A DNA stretch of 64,000 nt from Aquimixticola soesokkakensis (GCF_900172375.1 NZ_FWFS01000006.1:186001-250000); one strand, 5' to 3'. Positions 45,225-54,700 are shown, numbered from the stretch's first letter. The notes: a model not told the origin generated them from the letters alone. Numbers and translations are program-made.

Positions 45225-47111
45225 ATGAGCGAAAGCGAACAGGCGCGCACCGGCATGGGTGCATCATCTACGCAGCGACCCCGAGGGTCTGACGGGGGCG
45301 CGCAGGCGAAGGCTCCGATCGAGGGTGCGAGCGCGAAGCCCAAATCGTCAAGCGCCCACAATCCGGCCCAAAATCAGGCCCAACCCACCGCGCTGACATG
45401 GGTCGGGCGCGCCTCGATCGGGGTGTTTGTGCTGGTGGCGGTTGCCGTGGTCTGGGTGACGAACCTGTTTTTGACAGAGCGCTACACGATCCTCACGCGC
45501 AACCGCTCGGAGGTGCGACAGGCGCTCTATTCGGGCAACTTGCTGAGTGAATTGCAGCGAAACGCCATCGTGCCGATCCTTTTGTCGCGCGACCCGGCGT
45601 TGATCGGCGCGCTTAATTCCAACGATTATTCCCAGACCTCGCAATGGCTGATTTCCTATGTCGATGAAATCGGCGCGGCGGGGATCTTGCTGCTCGACAC
45701 CAGCGGCAAGGTCGTCGCCTCCACGGGGCGCGAGCGTTTGGGCGAAACGCATGCGGCGGATGGGTACTTCATCGACGCGCTGCGCACCAACGACACGATT
45801 TTCAAAGTCAGCCCGCGCGAGTCGGGGGGCTATGATTTCACCTATTCGCGCAAGATCGACATCAACAACACCTTTGCCGGTGTCATCGTGGTCGAGGTCG
45901 ATCTGGCGAAATTCGAACGCAGCTGGCTGGGTATTTCCGATGCGGTGATCGTCACCAATTCCGAAGGCATGATCATCCTCTCCACCGAGCCGCAGTGGCG
46001 CGGCAAAAGCGAGGCCGAGGCGCTCAAGGATGCCGCCACCCCCACCGCCATCGAGCGCGCCTTGCAGGTGACAGCCGATTGGACGGCGCTGCCTGCCGAG
46101 GCCTATCTGGGCGGCGAGGCGGTGATGCGGCTTGAAAACCGCATTCCGTTTCGCGGCTGGCGCATGGCCTCTTTTACCACCTATGCTTCGGTGCGCGAAA
46201 AGGTGAACACGGTGCTGGCGCTTGAAATCATGGGGTTTGCGATCCTTCTGGCGGGGGTATTTTACCTCAGCTCGCGGCGCGCCCTGTCACAAGCGGGGCT
46301 GTTTCAGCGCGAGTCCGCCGAATTGCGCCAGTTGAATATCGCGCTGCAGCGGGAGGTGGCCGAACGCAAAAAGGCCGAGAAATCCCTGCAAGTGGCCGAG
46401 CAAACGCTGGCGCAGTCGTCCAAACTTGCGGCCTTGGGGGAAATGTCGGCGGCGGTCAGTCACGAGTTGAACCAACCGCTGGCCGCGATGAAGACCTATC
46501 TGGCGGGCGCGCGGTTGCTGCTGCAACGCAAACGCCCCGACGAAGCGGTCGCGGCCTTTCAGCGGATTGACGATCTGATCGACCGCATGGGCGCGATCAC
46601 CCGTCAGTTAAAGAGCTATGCGCGCAAAGGGGGCGACAGTTTGCAGCCGGTTGATTTGCGCGAATGCGTGAATGGCGCCCTGTCGATGATGGAACCCCAG
46701 CTTAAATCGCGCACCGTTGAACTGGTGCGCACCCTGCCCACGGAGCCTGTGCGCGTGATGGGGGATCGGTTGCGGCTGGAGCAGGTGCTGGTCAACCTGC
46801 TGCGCAATGCGCTGGATGCCTCGCGCGCGGTGGAAAACCCGCGGGTCGAAATCATGGTGACCGTGGGCGAGACGGCGACGATTTCCGTGCGCGACAATGG
46901 CGAGGGGATCGCCAATCTCGATGAATTGTTCGAACCCTTCTACACCACCAAGGCACCGGGGGATGGGGTGGGTCTTGGGCTTGCCATTTCCTCGGGCATC
47001 GTGAACGAGTTGGGGGGACGGCTGACGGCGCGCGATGCGCGCACCGGCACGGGGGCGGTTTTCGACGTCTCACTGCCGCTACTGAAACGCGACGCCGAGG
47101 CGGCTGAATAG
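45225..47111 (+). CDS. dctB: C4-dicarboxylate sensor histidine kinase DctB-like
   Basis: 628-residue membrane kinase. A 55-residue Gln/Ala/Ser-rich cytoplasmic head precedes TM1 (about 60-83); a large periplasmic dCache-like sensor (85-330) contains FKVSPRESGGYDFTYSRKI, the C4-dicarboxylate-binding type; TM2 lies at about 333-353; then a coiled coil, HisKA (AAVSHELNQPLAAMKTYLAG, phospho-His in SHELNQP) and HATPase (NLLRNALDASRAV, GVGLGLAISS). Forms a two-component pair with the next gene, 42 nt downstream. No dctPQM transporter is in the window, so the target is elsewhere. Confidence 0.92.
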   Translation: MSESEQARTGMGASSTQRPRGSDGGAQAKAPIEGASAKPKSSSAHNPAQNQAQPTALTWVGRASIGVFVLVAVAVVWVTNLFLTERYTILTRNRSEVRQALYSGNLLSELQRNAIVPILLSRDPALIGALNSNDYSQTSQWLISYVDEIGAAGILLLDTSGKVVASTGRERLGETHAADGYFIDALRTNDTIFKVSPRESGGYDFTYSRKIDINNTFAGVIVVEVDLAKFERSWLGISDAVIVTNSEGMIILSTEPQWRGKSEAEALKDAATPTAIERALQVTADWTALPAEAYLGGEAVMRLENRIPFRGWRMASFTTYASVREKVNTVLALEIMGFAILLAGVFYLSSRRALSQAGLFQRESAELRQLNIALQREVAERKKAEKSLQVAEQTLAQSSKLAALGEMSAAVSHELNQPLAAMKTYLAGARLLLQRKRPDEAVAAFQRIDDLIDRMGAITRQLKSYARKGGDSLQPVDLRECVNGALSMMEPQLKSRTVELVRTLPTEPVRVMGDRLRLEQVLVNLLRNALDASRAVENPRVEIMVTVGETATISVRDNGEGIANLDELFEPFYTTKAPGDGVGLGLAISSGIVNELGGRLTARDARTGTGAVFDVSLPLLKRDAEAAE

Positions 47112-47153
47112 CGCTCGGGCGGGTCTGTCGCGCAAGAAAAAGAGGAGTAACCT

Positions 47154-48485
47154 ATGGCTTCGGCTATGAAAATCGCCATCGTGGATGACGAGCAGGACAT
47201 GCGCCAATCCATCAGCCAGTGGCTGGCGCTGTCGGGATTCGATACCGAGACCTATGGCAGTGCCGAGGAGGCGCTCAAATCCCTTGGCCCCGATTTCACG
47301 GGGGCGATTATTTCCGATATCCGCATGCCGGGGATGGACGGGATGCAGTTTCTCAAAAAGTTGATGTCACTTGATAGTGGCCTGCCGGTCATCATGATCA
47401 CCGGCCACGGCGATGTGCCGATGGCGGTCGAGGCGATGCGGGTCGGGGCGTTCGATTTCCTCGAAAAGCCCTTTAACCCCGACCGCATGACGGAACTGGC
47501 GAAAAAGGCGACCACTGCGCGCCGCCTGACGCTGGACAACCGCGCGCTGCGCCGCGAGCTGTCCGATGGCACCGGCATCATGAAAAAGCTCATCGGCTCG
47601 TCGCCGGTGATGGAACGGCTGCGCGAGGATATTCTGGATCTCGGACAGGCCGACGGTCACGTGTTGATCGAGGGCGAAACCGGCACCGGCAAGACGCTGG
47701 TCGCGCATGCGCTGCACGCCGTGGGCGCGCGGGCAGGGCGCAAGTTTTTCACCTATTCCTGCGCGGGGCGCGAGGAGCACGAGGTCGCAAAGCGGCTGTT
47801 TGGTCCCGATCCCGACGGGGCGGTGATTCCGCTGATCGAGGAGGCGCGCGGCGGCACGATTGTGCTGGAGGATATCGAGGCGCTGAGTTCGGCCTTGCAG
47901 GCGCGGCTGTTGAGCTGGATGAACGATCAGGGCACCCCGCCCGAAACCCGCGTCATCGCGATCTGCAACCTGCAAGAGCAGGGCAAGACCTGCGAAAACG
48001 CGCTGCGCCCCGATCTCTATTACCGGCTGGCGGCGATGAAAATCGTCCTGCCGCCCCTGCGCACGCGCGGCGAGGATATCCTGACGCTGTTCACCCGCCT
48101 GAGCCAGCAGTTCTCCGAAGAATACGGGTGCGAGGCTCCGGAAATTTCCGCCCAGGAGGCCGCGCAGTTGCTGCAAGCACCCTGGCCGGGGAATATTCGC
48201 CAATTGATCAACGTCGCAGAACGGGCCGTTTTGCAAAATCGCCGCGGCTCGGGGTCGATTGCGTCGTTGCTGATGGCCGATAGCGAAGAAAACGACACGA
48301 CGATGACCACCGAAGGCAAGCCGCTCAAGGAATATGTGGAGGCCTTCGAGCGCATGTTGATCGACAACACCATGCGCCGTCACAAGGGCTCCATCGTCAA
48401 CGTGATGGAAGAACTCTGTCTGCCGCGCCGCACGCTGAACGAGAAAATGGCCAAATACGGTCTGGCCCGCGCCGATTATACCTGA
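47154..48485 (+). CDS. dctD: DctD-like response regulator with degenerate sigma54 domain
   Basis: 443-residue regulator: receiver (D55 in SDIRMPG; K105 in LEKPFNP), AAA+ domain with Walker A GETGTGK at 174-180 and Walker B-like TIVLEDIE at 235-242, and a C-terminal Fis HTH (LCLPRRTLNEKMAKYGL). The GAFTGA loop that contacts sigma54 is missing: where ELFGHEKGAFTGA is expected it reads RLFGPDPDGAVIP (214-226). Such proteins, like R. capsulatus NtrC, probably work with sigma70. AGAGGAG precedes the ATG. Followed by a strong terminator. Confidence 0.9.
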   Translation: MASAMKIAIVDDEQDMRQSISQWLALSGFDTETYGSAEEALKSLGPDFTGAIISDIRMPGMDGMQFLKKLMSLDSGLPVIMITGHGDVPMAVEAMRVGAFDFLEKPFNPDRMTELAKKATTARRLTLDNRALRRELSDGTGIMKKLIGSSPVMERLREDILDLGQADGHVLIEGETGTGKTLVAHALHAVGARAGRKFFTYSCAGREEHEVAKRLFGPDPDGAVIPLIEEARGGTIVLEDIEALSSALQARLLSWMNDQGTPPETRVIAICNLQEQGKTCENALRPDLYYRLAAMKIVLPPLRTRGEDILTLFTRLSQQFSEEYGCEAPEISAQEAAQLLQAPWPGNIRQLINVAERAVLQNRRGSGSIASLLMADSEENDTTMTTEGKPLKEYVEAFERMLIDNTMRRHKGSIVNVMEELCLPRRTLNEKMAKYGLARADYT

Positions 48486-48496
48486 GCGCCGCGCCA

Positions 48497-48520
48497 GATC
48501 AGGATCAGGATCAGGATCAG
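48497..48520. repeat. Hexamer repeat GATCAG x 4
   Basis: Four consecutive GATCAG units lie just after the dctD stop, before its terminator. A simple-sequence tract prone to length change. Confidence 0.85.
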
Positions 48521-48548
48521 TATTAGGATCGGGGCCGTGACCTCTGCG

Positions 48549-48583
48549 AAAAGGGCGCTATCGCTAAGATAGCGCCCTTTTTT
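48549..48583 (+). terminator. Terminator of dctBD
   Basis: AAAAGGGCGCTATC (48549-48562) and GATAGCGCCCTTTT (48568-48581) form a 14-bp stem with a 5-nt loop and T-run. Confidence 0.92.
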
Positions 48584-49203
48584 GCGAAAATGCGGGGGCG
48601 GTTAGGTATTTGTTCATCTGATTTGTGCAAAACTGCAAAATGGCGCGGTTTCACATGTCTGTTGTAATCATGTGAACGAGCGCTTAGAGTTTCTGCTTAT
48701 GGGACCGGTTTTGCAGCCAGAATCCGGCGCTGTCGGTTCCTTATGAAAGTTTCGCTGTCCAGATTGCGGATTGGCAGGCCCCAGAGCCGCCCCGTGATCT
48801 GCACAGGCCGAGAGTGCCGCCTCTGTTGGACCCTGTCGGGTTCGGGAATGCGGCTGATGACACGCTTGCAAGGTTGCTGTGCCCCGATGGGTCACGTGGT
48901 CTGTGTGAGCCCTGAATGGGTGTCGCGCCTTTTCGCGGCGTTGCGACATGCGGGCCCTTTGCCGGACCCCCGATGTGGCAGCGCGCGACGGGCGAGAGGC
49001 ATCGGAGAAAACCGCGATGACACGCGCAGACGACCACAGGAACCGGACGCGGGCGCAGTTTGTGCCGGCGCCGCTTTGCTGTGGTGTCCTTGCAGGCATC
49101 GCCCTATCAATTCACCGCAAATCGCCACCCTGTCCCGCGAGCACCGCCTCCGCGAGGACACCGGTCGGGACGGGCGCGCGCGTCTGCGGTGACGGAAAGT
49201 ACA
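48584..49203 (+). promoter_or_regulatory. Long rne leader region (620 nt without a supported gene)
   Basis: No ORF here has a ribosome site or recognisable product. A perfect 8-bp inverted repeat TTCACATG/CATGTGAA (48650-48657 / 48669-48676, 11-nt loop) and GGGACCG/CGGTTCC (about 48698 and 48733) suggest structure. Autoregulation of RNase E through its 5' UTR is known in E. coli; the same here is inferred only from length. Confidence 0.4.
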
Positions 49204-52200
49204 ATGGCAAAGAAAATGCTTATCGATGCCACCCACGCGGAAGAAACCCGCGTCGTGGTGGTGGACGGAAACAAGGTCGAGGAGTTCGACTTTGAGTCCG
49301 AAAACAAGCGCCAGCTTGCTGGCAATATCTATCTGGCAAAAGTAACGCGGGTCGAACCCTCGTTGCAGGCTGCGTTTGTCGATTACGGCGGAAACCGTCA
49401 CGGGTTCCTCGCGTTTTCGGAAATCCACCCAGATTACTACCAGATCCCCCAAGCCGACCGTCAGGCGCTGATGGACGAGGAGCTGGCCTATGCCAAGCAA
49501 CTCGCCGAAGAGGAAGACAAGCCCAAGAAATCCTCGCGCTCGCGCTCGCGCTCACGCAGCAAGACCAAAGCCGAAGAGACCAAGACCGAGGATGCGGTTC
49601 ACACCGCCGAGCTCAGCGGCGATGCCTCTGATGAGACGGTGCGTGAGGCCTCTGATGAGGCGGTGCGCGAAGGATCGATCCCGGGAATGGATGTGGTCGA
49701 TCTCGGCCCCGATCCCGACGCCGATGCAAGCGATGCCACCGCCCAGGAAGTGACAGCGCAGGAGGATGCCTCCGCTGGCGAGGCCGCCCCCTCCGACGCG
49801 CCCCAAGCGGCAGCGGATAACGGCGACAGCGCGCAAGAGGATGGCGCCGACGCAGACACCGCAGACGACGAGTCCGGCGACGACGAGTCCGATGACGACG
49901 CGCAAGAGGATGACGGCGATAGCGATATCGAATCCGTGGCCGACGATGACACCCAAGAGGACATCCGCCCCGTGCGCAAACCGCGCGCGCGCCGCTACAA
50001 GATTCAAGAAGTGATCAAGGTGCGCCAGATCCTGCTTGTGCAGGTCGTCAAAGAGGAACGCGGCAACAAGGGTGCGGCGCTGACCACCTATCTGTCGCTG
50101 GCGGGTCGCTACTGCGTGCTCATGCCCAACACCGCGCGCGGTGGTGGCATTTCGCGCAAGATCACCAATGCCGCCGACCGCAAGAAGCTCAAAGATATCG
50201 CCAATGAGTTGGAAGTGCCGCAGGGCGCGGGGTTGATCATTCGCACCGCAGGCTCCCAGCGCACCAAGACCGAAATCAAGCGCGATTACGACTACCTCAA
50301 GCGCATGTGGGAACAGATCCGCGAGTTGACGCTTAAATCCGTCGCGCCCGCGAAGATCTACGAAGAGGGCGACCTCATCAAACGTTCGATCCGCGACCTC
50401 TACAACAAGGACATCGACGAGGTGTTCGTGGAGGGGGTCGAGGGCTATCGCACTGCCAAAGACTTCATGAAAATGATCATGCCCTCGCATGCGAAAAACG
50501 TGAAGCTCTACAACGACGGCCTGCCGCTTTTCGCGCGCTATCAGGTCGAGGGCTATCTGTCGTCGATGTTCAACCCCACGGTCCAGCTGAAATCCGGCGG
50601 CTACATCGTGATCGATGTGACGGAGGCGCTGGTGGCTGTGGATGTGAACTCGGGGCGCGCCACGAAAGAGGGCTCGATCGAGGACACTGCGACCAAGACC
50701 AACCTTGAAGCTGCCGAAGAGGTGGCCCGTCAGGCGCGTTTGCGCGATCTCGCCGGTCTGATCGTGATCGACTTTATCGACATGGAAGAGCGTAAAAACA
50801 ACGCCGCCGTCGAGAAACGTCTGAAAGACAAGTTGAAAACAGATCGTGCGCGCATTCAGGTGGGCCGCATTTCCGGCTTTGGCCTGATGGAAATGTCGCG
50901 CCAGCGTCTGCGTCCGGGGATGTTGGAGGCCACGACCATGCCGTGCCACCATTGCCACGGCACCGGCCTGATCCGTTCGGATGACAATATGGCGCTGACC
51001 ATTTTGCGCCAGCTCGAAGAGGAAGGCACTCGCAAGCGCAGCAAAGAAGTGCTGTTGCGCGCGCCGATCGCCATCGTCAACTTCCTGATGAACCAGAAGC
51101 GCGAGCGCATCGCCCAGATCGAGGCGCGCTACGGCATGGCTGTGCGGGTGGAATGCGATCCGGCGATGATTTCGCCCGATTTCACCATCGAAAAGTTCAA
51201 ATCCGCAACCCGTGACATCACCGAAGTTGTCGCGCCTGTGGTCACCGCCGATCTGTCCTACATGGATGACGACGACGACTATGTGGAGGAGGCCGAAGAG
51301 GTCACCGAAACCGCGCCGCAAACGACAAGCGACAGTGCGCCGGCCAGCAGTGAAACGGCTGTGCAGGGCGAAGAGGGCGAGGGCGAGCCCAAGCCCAAGA
51401 AACGCCGTCGTCGTCGTCGCCGTCGCAAATCCTCGTCGAGCGAGGGGCATGAGGGCGACACGTCGGCTGAGTCTTTGGATGCAGAGGGCACGGGCGCGTC
51501 GCAAGGCGATGAGGCCGAGGGCGCGCAAGGCAGCGATAGCGATGAGGGGGGCGACAAGCCCAAGCGCACCGTGTCGCGCTCCTCGCGCAGCCGCTCGTCG
51601 AGCAAACCGGCAGAGCCCGCACAGGACACCGCCCCCGAAGCGTCCGGCGCAGACAGCAATGAGGTCGTCGCAGACGCCCCGGTTGCAGATACTCCTGCGG
51701 CAGACACCCCCGGTGCTGAGGTCCCCGTTGAAGAGGCAGCAGAGGCGGCGACAACCGACACGCCCCCTGCGAGTAAATCAACCCGCACGCGCGCGTCGCG
51801 CAGCCGCAGTTCCAAGGCCAAAACCGCAGAGGCGGCAGAACCTGTCGCAGCTGAAACATCCGCTGAGGTGGCCACGGATGTAAGTGGTGAAACGCCCGCC
51901 GCGCCTGTAAGCGAAACAGTGGCCGCGCCTGCGCTTGAAACGCCTGTCGAGGCCGTTGTGGCGCAAACGACAGTGGCTGACACCGCCGCGCAAAACGACA
52001 TCGCAACGGCTGAGCCCGTTGTGGTCGTCGAGGCGGCGCCAGCACCGCAAGCCGAGCCGCAAGAGGTCGCTCAGAACAGTGTCGAGGACGCTTCGGCCGA
52101 CGCTCCGGTCGACGTGCAGCCCGAGGTCCAAGCAGCGCCCGAGACGGCGGTGCAGCCTGACAAAGAGGTCGAATCCGCAACGGCCGGGGGATCCGAGGAA

Positions 52201-52248
52201 ACTGAAGACCCCGCGCCCAAGAAACGCGGTTGGTGGTCGATGCGCTAA
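49204..52248 (+). CDS. rne: Ribonuclease E
   Basis: 1014-residue endoribonuclease and degradosome scaffold. The S1 RNA-binding domain starts at about residue 35 and is split by an acidic/Ser-Arg insertion of about 160 residues (roughly 98-258), a feature of alphaproteobacterial RNase E. The catalytic core includes VDVNSGR and FIDMEERKNN with the Mg-binding acidic residues, followed by the Zn-link CHHCHG. The C-terminal 300 residues are disordered, with a stretch of nine consecutive Arg (PKKRRRRRRRRK region) and Ala/Pro/Val/Glu repeats that recruit partners. ATG at 49204 has GGAAAG upstream. Confidence 0.96.
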   Translation: MAKKMLIDATHAEETRVVVVDGNKVEEFDFESENKRQLAGNIYLAKVTRVEPSLQAAFVDYGGNRHGFLAFSEIHPDYYQIPQADRQALMDEELAYAKQLAEEEDKPKKSSRSRSRSRSKTKAEETKTEDAVHTAELSGDASDETVREASDEAVREGSIPGMDVVDLGPDPDADASDATAQEVTAQEDASAGEAAPSDAPQAAADNGDSAQEDGADADTADDESGDDESDDDAQEDDGDSDIESVADDDTQEDIRPVRKPRARRYKIQEVIKVRQILLVQVVKEERGNKGAALTTYLSLAGRYCVLMPNTARGGGISRKITNAADRKKLKDIANELEVPQGAGLIIRTAGSQRTKTEIKRDYDYLKRMWEQIRELTLKSVAPAKIYEEGDLIKRSIRDLYNKDIDEVFVEGVEGYRTAKDFMKMIMPSHAKNVKLYNDGLPLFARYQVEGYLSSMFNPTVQLKSGGYIVIDVTEALVAVDVNSGRATKEGSIEDTATKTNLEAAEEVARQARLRDLAGLIVIDFIDMEERKNNAAVEKRLKDKLKTDRARIQVGRISGFGLMEMSRQRLRPGMLEATTMPCHHCHGTGLIRSDDNMALTILRQLEEEGTRKRSKEVLLRAPIAIVNFLMNQKRERIAQIEARYGMAVRVECDPAMISPDFTIEKFKSATRDITEVVAPVVTADLSYMDDDDDYVEEAEEVTETAPQTTSDSAPASSETAVQGEEGEGEPKPKKRRRRRRRRKSSSSEGHEGDTSAESLDAEGTGASQGDEAEGAQGSDSDEGGDKPKRTVSRSSRSRSSSKPAEPAQDTAPEASGADSNEVVADAPVADTPAADTPGAEVPVEEAAEAATTDTPPASKSTRTRASRSRSSKAKTAEAAEPVAAETSAEVATDVSGETPAAPVSETVAAPALETPVEAVVAQTTVADTAAQNDIATAEPVVVVEAAPAPQAEPQEVAQNSVEDASADAPVDVQPEVQAAPETAVQPDKEVESATAGGSEETEDPAPKKRGWWSMR

Positions 52249-52267
52249 GGCGCGCCACTCTGACTAT

Positions 52268-52304
52268 AAAAACGCCCCTCGCAAGCGATTGCGGGGGGCG
52301 TTTT
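52268..52304 (+). terminator. Terminator of rne
   Basis: AAAACGCCCC-CGCAA pairs with TTGCG-GGGGCGTTTT around a GCGA (GNRA) tetraloop, 20 nt after the rne stop. Confidence 0.9.
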
Positions 52305-52355
52305 GCTGTCAGCCAGTTTTGTTGTCTGTCAACACGCGTGAACCGATGCGCGGTC

Positions 52356-53378
52356 TCAGGCGCTTTCGCGCGTGACCAGCCTGCCGGTAAAGGTGCGGTC
52401 GAAATCAATATCCTCTGCACTTTCAAGCACATCCACCAGGTAGTTCGCCATGTCCGTCAAGGGCTGGCGGTAGGTGGTGAGGCGGTAGTTGGGGCTTTCG
52501 GCCTGGGGCACATCGTCAAAACCGATGACGGCAATATCCTGGGGGACGCGCAGTCCCAGACGGTGCCGGATGGTGTCGATGGTACCGATCGCCAGCGCGT
52601 CGTTTTCGCAGACAATGATGTCGGGGCGTGCCTGTGGCGGCAGGGCGCTGAGGGTTTTATACGCCGCGTCTGCGGCCAGAATCGGATCATATTCCGCCAC
52701 GCTGATGTTTTCTGGCGTGTCGCCCGTTGCGCGCTGCCAGCTATCGACAAAGGTTTCCAGTCGCAGCAGATGGGCCGAATAGGTGCGCGGGCCGGCCAGA
52801 AACAGCGGGCGTTTATAGCCGCGCGCCAGCACATAGGCGGCAATCTCCTGCGTGGCCTTTATGTCATCGACCGAGATCGAAATCGTGTCGGGGTTTTCCG
52901 AGGTGCGCGCGAAAATGATCAGCTTTTTAAAGCGGCGCGCCCGCAGGGCGGCCTCCAGAACGTCATCGTCGAACTGGATGCCGATCAGAATCGCGGCATC
53001 AACGCGGCGCTGGCTGGCGTTGAGAATGGCGGGGGCGGCATCTTCGCGGTCAAGCGTGTTGACCAGCAACGTGTCCCAGCCTTTGCGGCGCAGGGCGCGC
53101 GTCAGCCGTTCCAGCATCACCAGCTTGTGGGGGTTGGCAAAATCGTCAATCAGCAGCGCCACAAGATTGGAGCGATCCGAGGCCAGAGAGGCCGCGCGCA
53201 GATCGGGCACATAGCCCAGCGCCTCTGCGGCGGTCATGACTTTTTCACGGCTTTTGGGCGAAATCGACGCTGCCTTTTTGAAGGCGCGATTCACCGTCCA
53301 ACGCGACACGCCGGCGGCCAAAGCCACGTCATCCGCCGTCACATTCGCGCTGTGCCGCGATTTTTTTTCATCATCCAT
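52356..53378 (-). CDS. LacI family transcriptional regulator
   Basis: 340-residue repressor: HTH (residues 12-35, NVTADDVALAAGVSRWTVNRAFKK), hinge (ALGYVPDLRAASLASDRS), then a periplasmic-binding-like effector domain (LLIDDFANPHKLVMLERL to the VIGFDDVPQAE block). It is divergent from the inositol-type operon with operator-like palindromes between, so it very likely regulates that operon and itself. ATG at 53378 has AAGGAG at 7 nt; the open frame 50 codons upstream crosses the operators. Confidence 0.94.
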   Translation of the reverse strand: MDDEKKSRHSANVTADDVALAAGVSRWTVNRAFKKAASISPKSREKVMTAAEALGYVPDLRAASLASDRSNLVALLIDDFANPHKLVMLERLTRALRRKGWDTLLVNTLDREDAAPAILNASQRRVDAAILIGIQFDDDVLEAALRARRFKKLIIFARTSENPDTISISVDDIKATQEIAAYVLARGYKRPLFLAGPRTYSAHLLRLETFVDSWQRATGDTPENISVAEYDPILAADAAYKTLSALPPQARPDIIVCENDALAIGTIDTIRHRLGLRVPQDIAVIGFDDVPQAESPNYRLTTYRQPLTDMANYLVDVLESAEDIDFDRTFTGRLVTRESA

Positions 53379-53407
53379 TACGCACTCCTTGCCTGCACTT
53401 AGCATTG

Positions 53408-53417
53408 AAAGCGCTTT
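53408..53417. promoter_or_regulatory. LacI-type palindrome AAAGCGCTTT
   Basis: A perfect 10-bp palindrome with the central CG of LacI-family operators, 30 nt upstream of the repressor start. Possibly an autoregulatory site. Confidence 0.5.
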
Positions 53418-53490
53418 AAATTCTAGGGGCTTGGGGCAGGGCCGCGCCAAGGACGCGCGAATGCTGCCCTGCGGCACTGCGCGGCGAAAG

Positions 53491-53528
53491 TGCACGCGCG
53501 TGCAAAATGCTATTGCACGCGCGTGCAA
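53491..53528. promoter_or_regulatory. Paired operator: two copies of TGCACGCGCGTGCA
   Basis: The 14-bp perfect palindrome occurs at 53491-53504 and 53514-53527 (the latter extends to a 16-bp palindrome). Centres are 23 bp apart, close to two helical turns, and 63-90 nt before iolG. Central CG symmetry fits LacI-family binding; the divergent LacI gene is the natural partner. Confidence 0.75.
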
Positions 53529-53583
53529 GAATCGGCAATACTTCCCTCAACACGCGGCGCTACAGCCGTGGAGGGAGGAAAAC

Positions 53584-54579
53584 ATGCTAAAAGTTGGATT
53601 GCTCGGCGCTGGCCGGATTGGTCAGGTTCATGCGGTCAATATCGCGGGTCATGCGCGCTCGACGCTTGTCGCGGTGTCGGATGTGGTGGAGGGCGCCGCC
53701 CAGTCGCTTGCTGCAAAATACGGCGCCCAAGCGCGCAGCTCGGACGACATCCTGAACGATCCCGCCATTGACGCGGTTCTGGTTGCCACGTCGACCGACA
53801 CCCATTCGGACCTGATCGAAAAGGCCGTGGCCGCGGGCAAAGCCGTGCTGTGTGAAAAGCCCGTCGATCTGTCGCTGGCCCGTGCCAAAGCCTGTCTGGC
53901 CGCCACCAAAGACAGCGGGCAGCCGGTCATGATCGGGTTCAACCGCCGCTTTGATCCCAACTTCGGCGCGATGCAGGCCGCGCTTGCAGCGGGGGAGATC
54001 GGCAAGGCAGAATTGCTGTCGATCACCTCTTTCGACCCGGCGCCGCCGCCCGTGTCCTACATCAAAGTGTCGGGCGGCTTGTTTCGCGACATGATGATCC
54101 ACGACTTTGACATGGCCAATTTCATGATGGGCGCGCCGCCGGTCACCGTCACGGCCGTCGGGTCCGCCATCGTCAACCCCGAGATCGGGGAAGCGGGCGA
54201 TGTGGACACAGCCGTGGTCACGCTGACCTATGCAGACGGGCGCATCGCGGTGATTAAAAACTCGCGCCGCGCGGTTTATGGCTACGATCAGCGCGTTGAA
54301 CTGCTCGGTTCCGAGGGGCTGCTATCGGCGGGCAATATGCTGGAAAACACCCTGTCCAAATCGACCGTGGCAGGCGTGTCCAGCGCCAAGCCCACCTATT
54401 TTTTCCTCGAACGCTACATGCCCGCCTATGTCGTGGAATGGAACGCCTTCGTCACCGGCGTCCTCGACGGCACGCCGCTTGCGGTCACGCTTGAGGATGG
54501 CATCAGCGCACTTGCCATGGCCGAAGCCGCAACCCTTTCCGCCAAGACGGGCGCGCCCGTCACATTGGCCGATCTCTGA
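53584..54579 (+). CDS. iolG: Inositol 2-dehydrogenase-type oxidoreductase
   Basis: 331-residue Gfo/Idh/MocA NAD(P)-dependent dehydrogenase, closest in pattern to IolG, oxidising myo-inositol to inosose. Rossmann start MLKVGLLGAGRIGQVHA, the EKP motif at CEKPVDL, and the catalytic D-x3-H at FRDMMIHDFDMA. GGAGGGAGGAA precedes the ATG. First gene of the operon; followed by a strong intercistronic hairpin and the ABC binding protein. Confidence 0.88.
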   Translation: MLKVGLLGAGRIGQVHAVNIAGHARSTLVAVSDVVEGAAQSLAAKYGAQARSSDDILNDPAIDAVLVATSTDTHSDLIEKAVAAGKAVLCEKPVDLSLARAKACLAATKDSGQPVMIGFNRRFDPNFGAMQAALAAGEIGKAELLSITSFDPAPPPVSYIKVSGGLFRDMMIHDFDMANFMMGAPPVTVTAVGSAIVNPEIGEAGDVDTAVVTLTYADGRIAVIKNSRRAVYGYDQRVELLGSEGLLSAGNMLENTLSKSTVAGVSSAKPTYFFLERYMPAYVVEWNAFVTGVLDGTPLAVTLEDGISALAMAEAATLSAKTGAPVTLADL

Positions 54580-54600
54580 GCAAGCGCTCGGAGCAGTGAT

Positions 54601-54626
54601 CTGCGCGGGCCACCGTGGCCCCGCAG
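54601..54626 (+). promoter_or_regulatory. Intercistronic hairpin between iolG and the binding-protein gene
   Basis: CTGCG-C-GGGCCAC pairs with GTGGCCC-CGCAG with a single bulge and a one-base centre. No T-run follows, so it is more likely a stabilising structure or processing site than a terminator. Confidence 0.5.
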
Positions 54627-54700
54627 TCTGGTCGTGCAGAGCCGCCGACCGCTTGCGGGCAGGGAGAGCCCGCCAAACTTGATCCTTGGGAGGACACCAT

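Noticed and set aside
48866-49160. Short coding frames upstream of rne
   Set aside because: Cys/Arg-rich products, no ribosome sites and mutual overlap in several frames.
49552-51528. Over 650-codon frame antisense to rne
   Set aside because: Composition follows the complementary RNase E codons; no start signal.
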